Assembly: GCA_024641665.1 (NCBI GenBank)
Contig: JAHECP010000029.1
Location: 1-47,027 of the forward strand
Source: Acidobacteriota bacterium
Lineage (GTDB): Bacteria; Acidobacteriota; Vicinamibacteria; Vicinamibacterales; JAHECP01
Direction: 5' to 3'
DNA length: 47,027 nt
In this document: positions 15,819 through 24,514 of the stretch, piece after piece
Position numbering within the stretch: position 1 is the first letter of the stretch
How the letters are laid out: every line of letters begins with the position of its first letter
The notes under the pieces: model-generated
What the model was told of the DNA's origin: nothing
The model's input: only the letters and a program-made list of their open reading frames with translations
Database searches by the model: none
Position numbers and translations under genes: made by a program

Positions 15819-16116
15819 AGTCTCCCAGTTTACGCGACCTGGGCCGCCGGCGCCCAGGTCGGCCGAAATCGTTGCCGGGAGCCCAAAATAAGGACTCCCT
15901 TCAGCGTTTTGGAATGGTAGACTCGCGCCGAAAGCGCCGTCGCGCCGGTCCCCTCTCGACCCGCACGGTTTGCCCACCGGAGGAGCGCCCTCAGTCACGC
16001 CGGCTTTGCTCTGCCGTCGTGTGCCCCCGCCTGGGGGAGCGGCGCTTGAAGCACACGAGTCACGGCCGGCGCGCGCCAGGGACCGGAAGGTCCGGCGCAC
16101 CACGGTGGGAACCACG
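15819..16116. promoter_or_regulatory. Divergent promoter region, peptidase / ADOP permease
   Basis: No gene is convincing in this gap. CCAAAA and TTTTGG (about 15882-15913) flank 18 bases and could be an operator or hairpin, followed immediately by TAGACT, a -10-like hexamer for the permease. The rest is GC-rich leader with no strong Shine-Dalgarno before the permease ATG. Confidence 0.35.
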
Positions 16117-18537
16117 ATGCACGCAGCGTTCGACGAGCTCCGCCACGCCCTCCGCGTCCTCTGGCGCCGGCGCCTGCTGGCGGGCATCGCGGTGCTGACG
16201 CTCGGGCTGGGCATCGGTCTGACGGCCGCGATGTTCAGCATCGTCAACGGGGTGGTGCTTCGCGGTCTGCCCGTCCGCGATCCGGGCCGGCTGCGCTACA
16301 TCGACCGGGCGTTCGCGAGCGAACGGTCGGGGAGCTCCGCCGTGCCGATGGCCGACTTCCTCGACTGGCGCCGCGCGCAACGGTCTTTCGAGGATCTCGC
16401 GGCCTTCCACTTCACCGTGATCAACGTCAGCGGCACGCCGGCGCCGCCCGAGCGCTACACGGGCGCGCTGGTCACGGCCAACCTGTTCGACGTGCTGGGC
16501 GTCGAGCCCGCCGTCGGGCGGCGGTTCCGTCCGGGCGAGGACCGTCCGGGCGCTCCCCCCGTCGTCATCGTGAGCGACGGGGTGTGGCGCGATCACTTCG
16601 CGCGCGCGAGGGCGCTCGACGCTCTGACGCTGCGTGCCGACGGCGAGGTCCGTGCCGTCGTCGGGGTGATGCCGCCCGGGTTCCGGTTTCCGCTCGGCGA
16701 GGACATCTGGATTCCGATGGCGGTCCCCGAGCCGGGCGGCGCGCGCCCGGCGACGCCGAGCCTGCAGGTCATCGGCCGCCTGAAGCCCGGGGTGTCGGAA
16801 GGCGCGGCGCAGGCCGACCTGTCGGCCATCGCGGCCCGCCTGGCGCAGACCTACCCCGACACCAACGCCGGGGTCGGCGTCGTGCTGCGCACGCACGTCC
16901 GCAAGTTCATGGGCGACGACGCGGTCGGCGTGTTCTACGCGGTCCTGTTCGCGGTGATCGGGGTGCTGCTCATTGCGGCGACCAACGTCACGAACCTGCT
17001 GCTGGCCCTCGGGCTGGTCCGGTCGCGCGAAATGGCGGTCCGCGCGGCGCTCAGCGCGAGCCGGCTGCGGTTGCTGTCGCACACGCTGCTCGAGGCGCTG
17101 GTGCTCGCGGTGGCCGGCGGCGTCCTCGGCCTGGCGCTCGCGCGGGTGGGCATCGCCTTCTTCAACGACGCGATCACCGGCACGCACCCGCCGTTCTGGG
17201 TCGACATCCGGCTCGGCGGCAGGGAGGTGCTGTTCGTCACCAGCCTCGTGGCGCTGGTCGCGGCGGTCGCCGGGGCGGTGCCGGCCGTGCGCGCGTCGGG
17301 CGCCCGGGCCGCCGAGATCCTGAAGGACGAGACGCGCGGGTCCACCGGCGGGCGCGTGGGCCGGTTCAGTCGCGCCCTGGTGGTGGCGGAAGTCGCGTTG
17401 TCGTTCGGGCTGCTCGTCGCCGCCGGCCTGATGGTGCGCACGGTGGTCGCCGTCAGCGGGACCGACTTCGGCTTCTCGATGGACGACGTGCTGACCGGCG
17501 CTGTGACCCTGCCCGCGGCGGCGTATTCCGACGACGCCACCCGCCTGCGCTTCTGGGGTGAGCTCACCCGGCGCCTCGAGCGCCAGGCCGGCATCCGCAG
17601 CGTCGCCCTGACATCGGTCCTGCCCGGCACGGGCACGGGCCGCACGCCCATCGGCCTGGAGGGCGTGGCGTACGCCTCGGCGCGCGACTACCCGCGGGTG
17701 CGGGGGCTCGTCGTCGGCCCGGGCTTCTTCGAGACCTTCGGCGTGCGGCTCGTCGCCGGCCGCGATTTCGGCCAGGGCGATGGGGCCGGCGCGGCGAGAG
17801 TGGCGATCGTCAACGGCGACTTCGTCGGCCGCTTCTTCGGCGGCGAGAGCCCCCTCGGCCGCCGCGTGCTGGTCGTGCCGGCCGAGGGACCTCCGGCGCC
17901 CGTCGCGATCGTCGGCGTCGCGCCCAACCTGCGTCTTGGCGGCGTGCGCAACCTCGAGCCCGAGGCGCTCTACCTGCCGCTCGGGCAGCACGCCGAGGCG
18001 ACGATGAACGTGGCGGTTCGCGCCTACGGCGACCCGCGCGCGGTCGCGCCGGGGATCCGGAAGACCGTGTCGGCGCTCGACCCCGATCTGCCCGTCTACG
18101 GGCTGCAGACGATGCGCCATGCGCTCTACCTGACGACGTGGTTCTACGCCGTGTGGGGCGTCGTGTTCGTCGTCTTCGGCGTCGTCGCGCTGGTGCTCGT
18201 GATCGTCGGGCTCTACGGGCTGATGGCGTTCTCGGTGGCGCGGCGGACGCGCGAGATCGGCGTGCGCATGGCGATGGGCGCCCGGCGCGGCCACGTGCTG
18301 CGCCTGGTGCTGAGCCAGGCGTTCGTGCAGCTCGCCGTCGGGCTCGTCGCCGGGGCCGTGCTCGCCGCGTACCTGTCGCGCCTGCTGGTCGTGCTGCTCG
18401 TCGGCGTCCGGCCGTTCGATCCACTGGTCCTGGTCGCCGTCGTCGTCGCGCTGGTCGCGACCTCGGTGCTCGCCTGCCTGGGGCCGGCACTGCGCGCCAC
18501 GCGCATCAATCCGACCGAAGCGCTGCGTCACGAGTGA
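16117..18537 (+). CDS. FtsX/MacB-type permease, ADOP family
   Basis: An 806-residue ABC-type permease with two concatenated MacB units: TM helix (about 24-44), periplasmic MacB_PCD domain (50-230), FtsX TM block (265-385), then a second TM start (420-445), a second PCD (460-650) and a second FtsX block (680-800). It ends PTEALRHE, the usual C-terminus of these permeases. Orphan permeases of this double layout without an ATPase gene are characteristic of Acidobacteria (acidobacterial duplicated orphan permeases). By analogy to MacB they couple to an ATPase encoded elsewhere and export peptides, lipids or drugs, or signal; the substrate is unknown. I chose ATG 16117 because it begins the conserved DELRHALRVLWRR segment. 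Confidence 0.9.
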   Translation: MHAAFDELRHALRVLWRRRLLAGIAVLTLGLGIGLTAAMFSIVNGVVLRGLPVRDPGRLRYIDRAFASERSGSSAVPMADFLDWRRAQRSFEDLAAFHFTVINVSGTPAPPERYTGALVTANLFDVLGVEPAVGRRFRPGEDRPGAPPVVIVSDGVWRDHFARARALDALTLRADGEVRAVVGVMPPGFRFPLGEDIWIPMAVPEPGGARPATPSLQVIGRLKPGVSEGAAQADLSAIAARLAQTYPDTNAGVGVVLRTHVRKFMGDDAVGVFYAVLFAVIGVLLIAATNVTNLLLALGLVRSREMAVRAALSASRLRLLSHTLLEALVLAVAGGVLGLALARVGIAFFNDAITGTHPPFWVDIRLGGREVLFVTSLVALVAAVAGAVPAVRASGARAAEILKDETRGSTGGRVGRFSRALVVAEVALSFGLLVAAGLMVRTVVAVSGTDFGFSMDDVLTGAVTLPAAAYSDDATRLRFWGELTRRLERQAGIRSVALTSVLPGTGTGRTPIGLEGVAYASARDYPRVRGLVVGPGFFETFGVRLVAGRDFGQGDGAGAARVAIVNGDFVGRFFGGESPLGRRVLVVPAEGPPAPVAIVGVAPNLRLGGVRNLEPEALYLPLGQHAEATMNVAVRAYGDPRAVAPGIRKTVSALDPDLPVYGLQTMRHALYLTTWFYAVWGVVFVVFGVVALVLVIVGLYGLMAFSVARRTREIGVRMAMGARRGHVLRLVLSQAFVQLAVGLVAGAVLAAYLSRLLVVLLVGVRPFDPLVLVAVVVALVATSVLACLGPALRATRINPTEALRHE

Positions 18538-18968
18538 GGCGCGCTTCTGGCGAGCGCCTGCACGGCCTGCACCATCGACATCAGCCCCAGCCCTTTCCCC
18601 ATCGAGATGTTCTGCCGGAAGATGCGCTCGACGATGTCGGTGTCGACCCGCGCGATGGCCTCCGGCGGGAGGCCGGAGAGCGTGCGGTCGAGAATCACCG
18701 CGAGGGCCTTGGCCGAGATGCCGGAGGGGTTTTCGACGGCGAAGTAGAGCTTCAGCGTGCTGTCGGGCTGGCGCAGCGCCCAGACGTAGGCGTCCGACTC
18801 GCACTGCGGCACCTGGTGGCTCCTCGGGAACGGGCGCGTGGCCACCGACGGCGGGACCTCGTGGAACTTGTCCGCGAAGTCGATGAGCACGGCCGCGCGC
18901 TCGGCCGGGTCGGCGAAGGTCGAGAGCGTGTCGAGGAGCGCCGCGAGCTTCGGCGGGTAGTCCGTCAT
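18528..18968 (-). CDS. sufE: SufE family cysteine desulfurase-associated protein
   Basis: A 146-residue SufE-like protein. SufE accepts the persulfide from SufS on a conserved Cys and passes it to the Fe-S scaffold. The acceptor here is C56 in VPQCESDAYVW. The remaining SufE pattern (ISAKALAVILDRTLSGLPPEAI, and IFRQNISMGKGLGLMSMV in the C-terminal helices) is clear. It lies 10 bases after a two-domain sulfurtransferase on the same strand, and no sufS, sufB, sufC or sufD is nearby. That pairing suggests SufE here receives or hands on sulfur together with the rhodanese-type enzyme. Its 3' end overlaps the end of the convergent permease gene by 10 bases. Confidence 0.9.
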   Translation of the reverse strand: MTDYPPKLAALLDTLSTFADPAERAAVLIDFADKFHEVPPSVATRPFPRSHQVPQCESDAYVWALRQPDSTLKLYFAVENPSGISAKALAVILDRTLSGLPPEAIARVDTDIVERIFRQNISMGKGLGLMSMVQAVQALARSAPHS

Positions 18969-18978
18969 GCGGCGCGTC

Positions 18979-19845
18979 TCATCCCTTCTCGATGGGCACG
19001 CCGACGAGGTTCCCCCACTCGGTCCAGCTGCCGTCGTAGTTGCGCACCTGCGCGAAGCCGAGCAGGTACTTCAGCGCGAACCACGAGTGGCTGCTGCGCT
19101 CGCCGATGCGACAGTAGGCGACGATCTCGCGTGCCGGGTCGAGCCCGTTCTCCTCGACGTAGAGCTTGCGCAGCTCGGCGGCCGTCCTGAACGTGCCGTC
19201 GTCGGGGTTGATCGCGCGGGCCCACGGAATGCTCTTCGCGCCGGGGATGTGGCCGCCGCGCAGCGCGCCCTCGTTCGGGTAGTCCGGCATGTGCAGGCGC
19301 GCGCCCGAGTACTCCTCTGGGCTGCGGACGTCCACGAGCTGGCCGCCGGCCCGCACGTGCGCGAGCACCTGATCGCGGAAGACGCGGTGCGGCGCGTCGT
19401 CGCGCGGGTGGGCCTTGTAGCTCGACGGCGGATGGCTCGGGTTCTCCCGCGTGAGGGGGCGCCCCTCCTTCTCCCACTTGACGCGGCCGCCGTCCATCAC
19501 CCTGGCGTTCGTGTGGCCGAAGAGCTGGAACACCCAGAAGGCATAGCACGCCCACCAGTTGTTCTTGTCGCCGTAGAACACCACGGTCATCTTCGGCGTG
19601 ATGGCGCAGCGCGACATCAGCCGCTCGAAGTCCGCGGCCGTGACGTAGTCGCGGCGGATCTGGTCGTTCAGATCCGACGTCCAGTCGACGTGCACCGCGC
19701 CCGGGACGTGCCCGGACGCGTACAGGAGCGTGTCCTCGTTCGACTCGACGAGGCGGACGCCGGCGTCCTCCAGATGACCGGCGACCCAGTCGGTCGAGAC
19801 GAGCACCTCCGGGTGCGCATAGCCGCGCGCGCTGATGTCGCTCAT
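18979..19845 (-). CDS. Thiosulfate/3-mercaptopyruvate sulfurtransferase, two rhodanese domains
   Basis: A 288-residue tandem rhodanese. The N-terminal inactive domain (15-130) contains GAVHVDW. The C-terminal domain (150-280) carries the catalytic Cys C245 in [16 protein letters not shown], the loop typical of actinobacterial CysA/SseA-type thiosulfate sulfurtransferases. Sulfur is moved from thiosulfate or a similar donor to an acceptor via a Cys persulfide. It is the first gene of a two-gene unit with sufE. GAGAGG lies about nine bases before the ATG. No signal peptide, so cytoplasmic. Confidence 0.92.
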   Translation of the reverse strand: MSDISARGYAHPEVLVSTDWVAGHLEDAGVRLVESNEDTLLYASGHVPGAVHVDWTSDLNDQIRRDYVTAADFERLMSRCAITPKMTVVFYGDKNNWWACYAFWVFQLFGHTNARVMDGGRVKWEKEGRPLTRENPSHPPSSYKAHPRDDAPHRVFRDQVLAHVRAGGQLVDVRSPEEYSGARLHMPDYPNEGALRGGHIPGAKSIPWARAINPDDGTFRTAAELRKLYVEENGLDPAREIVAYCRIGERSSHSWFALKYLLGFAQVRNYDGSWTEWGNLVGVPIEKG

Positions 19846-19923
19846 GGCTCGTGCCTCTCTTCTGTCCGTAAACCTTTATTGTGACGGAGAGCGGGGAGCC
19901 GTTCAATGACGAAATCCGTCGCG

Positions 19924-19973
19924 GGTGAAGCGTGACTGGTCCCGGGCCTGAGCCGTGAGCCCTGAGCCGTCTC
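19924..19973. repeat. Family A intergenic repeat, single-arm copy
   Basis: CCTGAGCCGTGAGCCC then TGAGCCG, in the orientation of the right arm of other family A copies. It lies between the start of the sulfurtransferase gene and the end of the nucleotidase gene, close to the latter's stop. Confidence 0.65.
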
Positions 19974-21417
19974 AGTCCCCCGCCTCGTGCGGGAGCGTGC
20001 CGCGCGGGGGGCGCAGGTAGGCGAACGGGGTCTGGTAGAGGAAGTTGGACACGCGCGAGGTGTAGATGTCGGCGAAGCGCTCGACCTGCCAGGCGAGGTG
20101 GCTCTTCTCGCCGCCCGTGCGCATGAGCGGGCCCCACACGGGGTTGAACAGGCGGCCGAGCGCCGTCGCGATGGGCGCAATCTCCTGGTCGAGCCGCTCC
20201 AGCCGCGCGCGCAGCTCGCCCAGCCGGGCGTCCAGCGCCGGGAGGGGCGCGGCGGGCGCCGGCCCGTAGCCTTGCTGCAGCCGCTGGAGGCCGAGGCGGG
20301 TCTGCGCGTGCTCGAACTCGAGCGCCGCCTTCTCGGCCATCAATTCGTCGAGACGCGCCTGGTCGGCGGCGGCCGCCGCCGACTCGGTCAGCTCGCGCTC
20401 CAGCTCGCGCACGAGCAGGGCGGTGCGCCACCGCAGGATGTCCTTCGTCACGCGCACGTCCACGTACAGGTGGTCGCCGACGTACAAGATCTCGGCGCCG
20501 GACAGGCCCAGGTACCGCTCGACGAGCGTGGCGCTCCCGTTCACGTACACCCCGGGGCCGCGCAGCGGCCCGGTGACCGGCCGCAGCAGCCCCTCTTCGT
20601 TGACCACCTCGAAGGCCGGCGCCACGTGCGAGAAGAACGTCGGCTTGTGCGCCGAGACGACGGCCAGATCGAACAGGTCGCGCCACTTCATGCCGCCGGG
20701 GAGCCGGGGTTCGAGGCAGGCCTCCATCACCTGGCGCGTGTAGTCCCAGTCGGAGTTGGTCACGAGCAGCAGGCGCTTGCCGGAGGCCTTCTGGTCGAGC
20801 AGCGCCAGCGCCACCTCGGGGTCCGCCTCCACGTACCGATCGGGGTCGGCGATGATCTCCGCCTTGAGCCGTCCCTCGGCGTGCGCCTCGTCGAGCCCGC
20901 GGTGCACCCGCCGCCACAGGTCGGCGTAGCCGACGATGTCGCTGAAGCGCCGGGCGTCGAAGCGGTCCACCAGCTGCGCGTACATGCACGCTTCGGACAG
21001 CGAGAAGAACGTGTTGAGGAACAGCCACCGCGGCTCGCCCAGCTCAACGAGCTCCCGGGAGTAGGCCCGGCGCTGCTCGTCGAAGGGCAGCCGGCGGGTG
21101 CCGTGGCTGGCCAGCCGGATGTAGCCGAACCGGTCCGCCTTGACGATGTTGCCGAGCGCCGTGTCGATGACGAGCCCCCGCATGGCGAGCCGGGGCTGGT
21201 ACTCGAGATCGGCCACCGGCCAGCCGGCGTCCTCCAGCTTCTGCTTGAGGTAGGCGTAGGCGCGCTGCTCCCAGGCGTCGACCTTGTAGTGGATCAGCGT
21301 GTAGTCCATGTCGTAGCCGATGGCCTTGATCGCCCGCAGGTTGAGCGTGCGGTTGCAGTAGACCTCACGGCCGCGGGGGACGGGATAGAGCGGGGAGGGC
21401 GCTTGGGGAGACGCCAT
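19972..21417 (-). CDS. HAD-superfamily 5'-nucleotidase (HAD-IG type)
   Basis: A 481-residue cytosolic IMP/GMP-type 5'-nucleotidase (Pfam 5_nucleotid, HAD-IG family). The nucleophile motif is D36-M-D38-Y-T40 in GYDMDYTLIHY. The lysine/TN motif LLLVTNSDWDY and the acidic motif ILYVGDHLYVDV (GDHxxxD) are present in order. It dephosphorylates purine nucleoside monophosphates in characterised relatives. Length matches bacterial members. A helical segment rich in Glu/Leu/Arg (about 355-420) is the coiled region usual for the family. ATG 21417 is preferred because it precedes the conserved VYCNRTLNLRAIKAIGYD start; upstream codons read as low-complexity. Confidence 0.9.
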   Translation of the reverse strand: MASPQAPSPLYPVPRGREVYCNRTLNLRAIKAIGYDMDYTLIHYKVDAWEQRAYAYLKQKLEDAGWPVADLEYQPRLAMRGLVIDTALGNIVKADRFGYIRLASHGTRRLPFDEQRRAYSRELVELGEPRWLFLNTFFSLSEACMYAQLVDRFDARRFSDIVGYADLWRRVHRGLDEAHAEGRLKAEIIADPDRYVEADPEVALALLDQKASGKRLLLVTNSDWDYTRQVMEACLEPRLPGGMKWRDLFDLAVVSAHKPTFFSHVAPAFEVVNEEGLLRPVTGPLRGPGVYVNGSATLVERYLGLSGAEILYVGDHLYVDVRVTKDILRWRTALLVRELERELTESAAAAADQARLDELMAEKAALEFEHAQTRLGLQRLQQGYGPAPAAPLPALDARLGELRARLERLDQEIAPIATALGRLFNPVWGPLMRTGGEKSHLAWQVERFADIYTSRVSNFLYQTPFAYLRPPRGTLPHEAGD

Positions 21418-21500
21418 GGTCGGATTCACTCGGAATTTACGGGCCCGTGACGCCGGCGCAACCTCCAGTCCGTATCGTGAGGGCTGGAGGTCATGATCTG

Positions 21501-21725
21501 ATGATATCCGCTGTTGCCGACCCGGTCGACGAGGGTCGCGCCTCGTCGCTCGTTCGCCGTATCGAAGCCGAGTTCGCGGAGATGCCCGGCCTGGCGCTGA
21601 GCCAGGAGCAGGCACGCCGGCTCTTCGCGATCGATGCGTGGCTCTGCCAGCGCGTGTTCGACGCGCTCGAGCAGGACGGCTTCCTCGTGCGCAACGCTCG
21701 GGGGCAGTACCGCCGGCCAGGCTGA
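21501..21725 (+). CDS. Small winged-helix-like hypothetical protein (74 aa)
   Basis: A 74-residue protein from ATG 21501, which has GGAGG ten bases upstream; 21447 is an alternative giving 92 residues. The sequence EMPGLALSQEQARRLFAID, then a helix ending in LEQDGFLVRNARGQYRR, has the shape of a small helix-turn-helix or winged-helix domain: two or three helices then a short beta wing. It may bind DNA, but no regulatory target is evident. It is divergent from the nucleotidase and convergent with the GTPase gene. The family is not recognised by name. Confidence 0.65.
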   Translation: MISAVADPVDEGRASSLVRRIEAEFAEMPGLALSQEQARRLFAIDAWLCQRVFDALEQDGFLVRNARGQYRRPG

Positions 21726-21740
21726 GCGGACCGTACGAAG

Positions 21741-21775
21741 AACGGGGCCGGCCCCATCCGGGCGCCGGCCCCCGT
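21741..21775. terminator. Hairpin between convergent genes
   Basis: AACGGGGCCGGC and GCCGGCCCCCGTT pair with one bulge around an 11-base loop, between the stops of the small protein and the GTPase gene. No T-run follows, so it would be a strong hairpin rather than a classical rho-independent terminator; it can serve both strands. Confidence 0.6.
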
Positions 21776-21799
21776 TGGCCGTCGTCGTGCCGCAGGCCG

Positions 21800-23146
21800 C
21801 TACGCGGTGACCGCCAGGTCCTTTCGCGCGCGCTCGACGAGCGGCGCCAGCACGGTCTGGAGCGTCGGCTGGCCGATCTCCTGTAGCTCGTAGCGCACGC
21901 GCGCCGTCGGCTTCGTGATCCTGATGACGCGGTTGAGGTCGATCGGCGTGCCGATCACCACGACGTCGGCGTCCGCGCGGTCGATCGTCGCCTCCAGATC
22001 CTTCACCTGCTGGTCGCCGTAGCCCATGGCCGGCAGCAGGATTCCAATCGCCGGGTACTTCTTGAACGTGTCGGCGATGGTGCCCACGGCGTACGGCCGG
22101 GGATCCACCAGCGCGGCCGCGCCCAGCTTGCGGGCCAGGACCGTACCGGCGCCGATCTTCATCTCGCCGTGCGTGAGTGTCGGGCCGTCCTCGACGACCA
22201 GTGCCCGCCTGCCGGGGATGCGCTCGGGGTGATCCACGGTCAGCGGCGAGGCGGCGTCGATGACCGTGGCGCCGGGGTTGACCCTGCGGATGTTCCGGCG
22301 CACCACCTCGACGGCCTCGGGGTCGGCCGAGTCGATCTTGTTGATGATGACGACGTCGGCCATGCGCAGGTTGGCCTCGCCGGGGTAGTACGCCACCTCG
22401 TGGCCGGCGCGCAGCGGGTCGGTCACCACGATCTGCAGGTCGGGCTTGTAGAACGGCATGTCGTTGTTGCCGCCGTCCCAGAGGACGACGTCCGCTTCCT
22501 TCTCGGCTTCGGCGAGGATGGCGCCGAAGTCCACGCCCGCGAACACCAGCGTGCCGGCCACGATGTGCGGCTCGTACTCCTCCATCTCCTCGATGGTGCA
22601 GTCGTACCGCTTCAGGTCGTCGAGGTTCGCGAAGCGCTGCACGCGCTGCTTCTCGAGGTCGCCGTAGGGCATCGGGTGCCGCACGGCGGCCACCGTCAGG
22701 CCCGCCGCGCGCAGGAGCGCCGCCACGCGCCGCGTCGTCTGGCTCTTGCCGCAGCCGGTGCGCACCGCGCAGATGCTCACCACCGGCTTCTTGCTCTTGA
22801 TCATCGTGGTGGCCGAGCCCATCAGCTTGAAGTCGGCGCCGGCCGCGTTCACGAGCGCCGAGCGCCCCATGACGTAGCCGTAGGGCACGTCGCTGTAGGC
22901 GAAGACGACCTCCTGCACCTCGTGCCGGCGAATGAGCGCGGCGAGTTCTTCCTCCGGGTGGATCGGGATGCCCCTCGGGTACAGCCTGCCCGCGAGCGCC
23001 GCGGGATACCGCCGCCCGGCGATGTTCGGAATCTGGTTGGCGGTGAAAGCGACGACGTCGTAACGATCGTTGTCCCGGTAGTACACGTTGAAGTTGTGGA
23101 AATCCCGACCGGCCGCTCCCATGATGAGTGTCTTGATCCGTTCCAT
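21800..23146 (-). CDS. Cyclic 2,3-diphosphoglycerate synthase-like GTPase (COG2403 type)
   Basis: A 448-residue P-loop NTPase similar to archaeal cyclic 2,3-diphosphoglycerate synthetase and the bacterial 'predicted GTPase' group. An N-terminal Rossmann-like segment begins MERIKTLIMGAAGRDFHNFN. The P-loop is TGCGKSQ at about 130-136, and WDGGNNDMPFYKPDL, VTDPLRAGHE and IINKIDSAD (guanine-type NKxD) follow. The archaeal enzyme closes 2,3-bisphosphoglycerate to a cyclic anhydride, but in bacteria the role is not established. Here it is the last gene of an operon for ornithine transcarbamylase, carbamate kinase and ornithine aminotransferase, which suggests a job connected to carbamoyl-phosphate, carboxyl-phosphate or ornithine metabolism. 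Confidence 0.85.
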   Translation of the reverse strand: MERIKTLIMGAAGRDFHNFNVYYRDNDRYDVVAFTANQIPNIAGRRYPAALAGRLYPRGIPIHPEEELAALIRRHEVQEVVFAYSDVPYGYVMGRSALVNAAGADFKLMGSATTMIKSKKPVVSICAVRTGCGKSQTTRRVAALLRAAGLTVAAVRHPMPYGDLEKQRVQRFANLDDLKRYDCTIEEMEEYEPHIVAGTLVFAGVDFGAILAEAEKEADVVLWDGGNNDMPFYKPDLQIVVTDPLRAGHEVAYYPGEANLRMADVVIINKIDSADPEAVEVVRRNIRRVNPGATVIDAASPLTVDHPERIPGRRALVVEDGPTLTHGEMKIGAGTVLARKLGAAALVDPRPYAVGTIADTFKKYPAIGILLPAMGYGDQQVKDLEATIDRADADVVVIGTPIDLNRVIRITKPTARVRYELQEIGQPTLQTVLAPLVERARKDLAVTA

Positions 23147-23167
23147 GGTTACCTCGGTTGCTTCGCT

Positions 23168-23274
23168 GGCGGCTCACGGCTCAGGGCTCGCGGCTCAGGG
23201 ACGGACGTTCCGTCACTGCGTGACTGAAGCGGTGTCCCTGGAGCCGTGAGGCGTAAGTCGTGAGTCGTGAGCCT
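23168..23274. repeat. Family A intergenic repeat, full hairpin copy
   Basis: GGCGGCTCACGGCTCAGGG, CTCGCGGCTCAGGG on the left; GAGCCGTGAGGCGTAAG and TCGTGAGTCGTGAGCC on the right. It lies inside an otherwise tight operon, between ornithine aminotransferase and the GTPase gene. TTTCGTGGTCTTCCCGTGG (about 23280-23298), next to the aminotransferase stop, resembles family C units. Confidence 0.75.
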
Positions 23275-23301
23275 GCCCCTTTCGTGGTCTTCCCGTGGTC
23301 C

Positions 23302-24492
23302 TTACTTCGTCAGTACCTTTCTGATGCGTTCGACCGCCCAGTCGATCTCGTCCACCTCGATGACGAGCGGCGGGGCGATGCGGATGACGTGCTCGTGCGT
23401 CTCCTTGCAGAGAATCCCCTCGGTCTGGAGCGCCTCGCAGTAGGGCCGCGCCGGCCCGGTCAGCTCGATGGCGATCCACAGGCCCCGGCCCCGGACCTCC
23501 TTGACGACGGGGCTCTGGATCGTCTTGAGCCGGTCGAGGAAGTACGTGCCCAGCTTGGCCGAGCGCTGCACGAGCCCCTCGTCCACGATTACGTCGAGCG
23601 CGGCGCGCGCGATGGCGCAGGCGAGCGGGTTCCCGCCGAACGTGCTGCCGTGGTCGCCCGGGTGGAACACGCCCATCACCTCGCGGGTGGCGAGCAGCGC
23701 CGAGACGGGATAGAGCCCGCCGGCCAGCGCCTTGCCGATGATGATGGCGTCGGGCTTCACGCCCTCGTGCTGGTGCGCGAACAGTCGGCCAGCGCGCCCG
23801 AGGCCGGACTGGATCTCGTCGGTGATGAACAGCACGTGGTGCGTGCGGCAGATCGCCTCGGCGCGCTTCAGGTACCCGTCGGGCGGGATGATGATCCCGG
23901 CCTCGCCCTGAATCGGCTCGACGAGGAACGTGCAGGTATTCGGCGTGACAGCTCGCTCGAGGGCGTCGGCGTCGCCGAACGGGATCACGGTGAAGCCGGG
24001 CGTGAACGGCCCGAAGCCGTCGCGGTACTGCTCGTCGGTCGAGAAGCTGACGATGGTGATCGTGCGGCCGTGGAAGTTGTTCGCGCAGACGATGATCTCG
24101 GCCTGCCCCTCGGGGATGCCCTTCACCTTGTGACCCCACTTGCGGGCCGCCTTGAGCGCCGTCTCCACCGCCTCGGCGCCCGAGTTCATCAGCAGCGCCA
24201 TGTCCATGCCCGTCAGGTCGTGCAGCTGCTTGAGGAGCAGCGGGAACTGGTCGTTGCGGAACGCGCGCGAGGTGAGCGTGAGCCGCCGCGCCTGGTCGGT
24301 GCAGGCCTTCACGATCCGGGGATGGCAGTGCCCCTGGTTGACGGCGGAGTAGGCCGCCAGGCAGTCCAGGTAGCGCCGGCCGTCCATGTCGTACATCCAC
24401 ACGCCTTCCGCGCGCTGGACCACCACGTCCAGCGGGTGGTAGTTGTGGGCGCCGAACTGTTCCTCGAGCTCGAGATAATCGGTGACCGTCAT
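23302..24492 (-). CDS. rocD: Ornithine aminotransferase
   Basis: A 396-residue class III PLP aminotransferase. [11 protein letters not shown] near residue 50 is characteristic of ornithine delta-aminotransferases, with [23 protein letters not shown] (PLP Asp) and the Schiff-base lysine K254 in [16 protein letters not shown]. The reaction converts ornithine and 2-oxoglutarate to glutamate-5-semialdehyde and glutamate. Acetylornithine aminotransferase is the main alternative, but the AYSAVNQGH block and the operon context favour ornithine. It lies 22 bases after arcC. No P5C dehydrogenase is present in the window. Confidence 0.9.
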   Translation of the reverse strand: MTVTDYLELEEQFGAHNYHPLDVVVQRAEGVWMYDMDGRRYLDCLAAYSAVNQGHCHPRIVKACTDQARRLTLTSRAFRNDQFPLLLKQLHDLTGMDMALLMNSGAEAVETALKAARKWGHKVKGIPEGQAEIIVCANNFHGRTITIVSFSTDEQYRDGFGPFTPGFTVIPFGDADALERAVTPNTCTFLVEPIQGEAGIIIPPDGYLKRAEAICRTHHVLFITDEIQSGLGRAGRLFAHQHEGVKPDAIIIGKALAGGLYPVSALLATREVMGVFHPGDHGSTFGGNPLACAIARAALDVIVDEGLVQRSAKLGTYFLDRLKTIQSPVVKEVRGRGLWIAIELTGPARPYCEALQTEGILCKETHEHVIRIAPPLVIEVDEIDWAVERIRKVLTK

Positions 24493-24514
24493 GAGGCTCC
24501 TTCGCTGTCGCTCG

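Noticed and set aside
16060-18804. A 914-codon reverse-strand open frame opposite the ADOP permease
   Set aside because: The composition is typical of antisense shadow, it has no motifs, and it crosses into the sufE gene.
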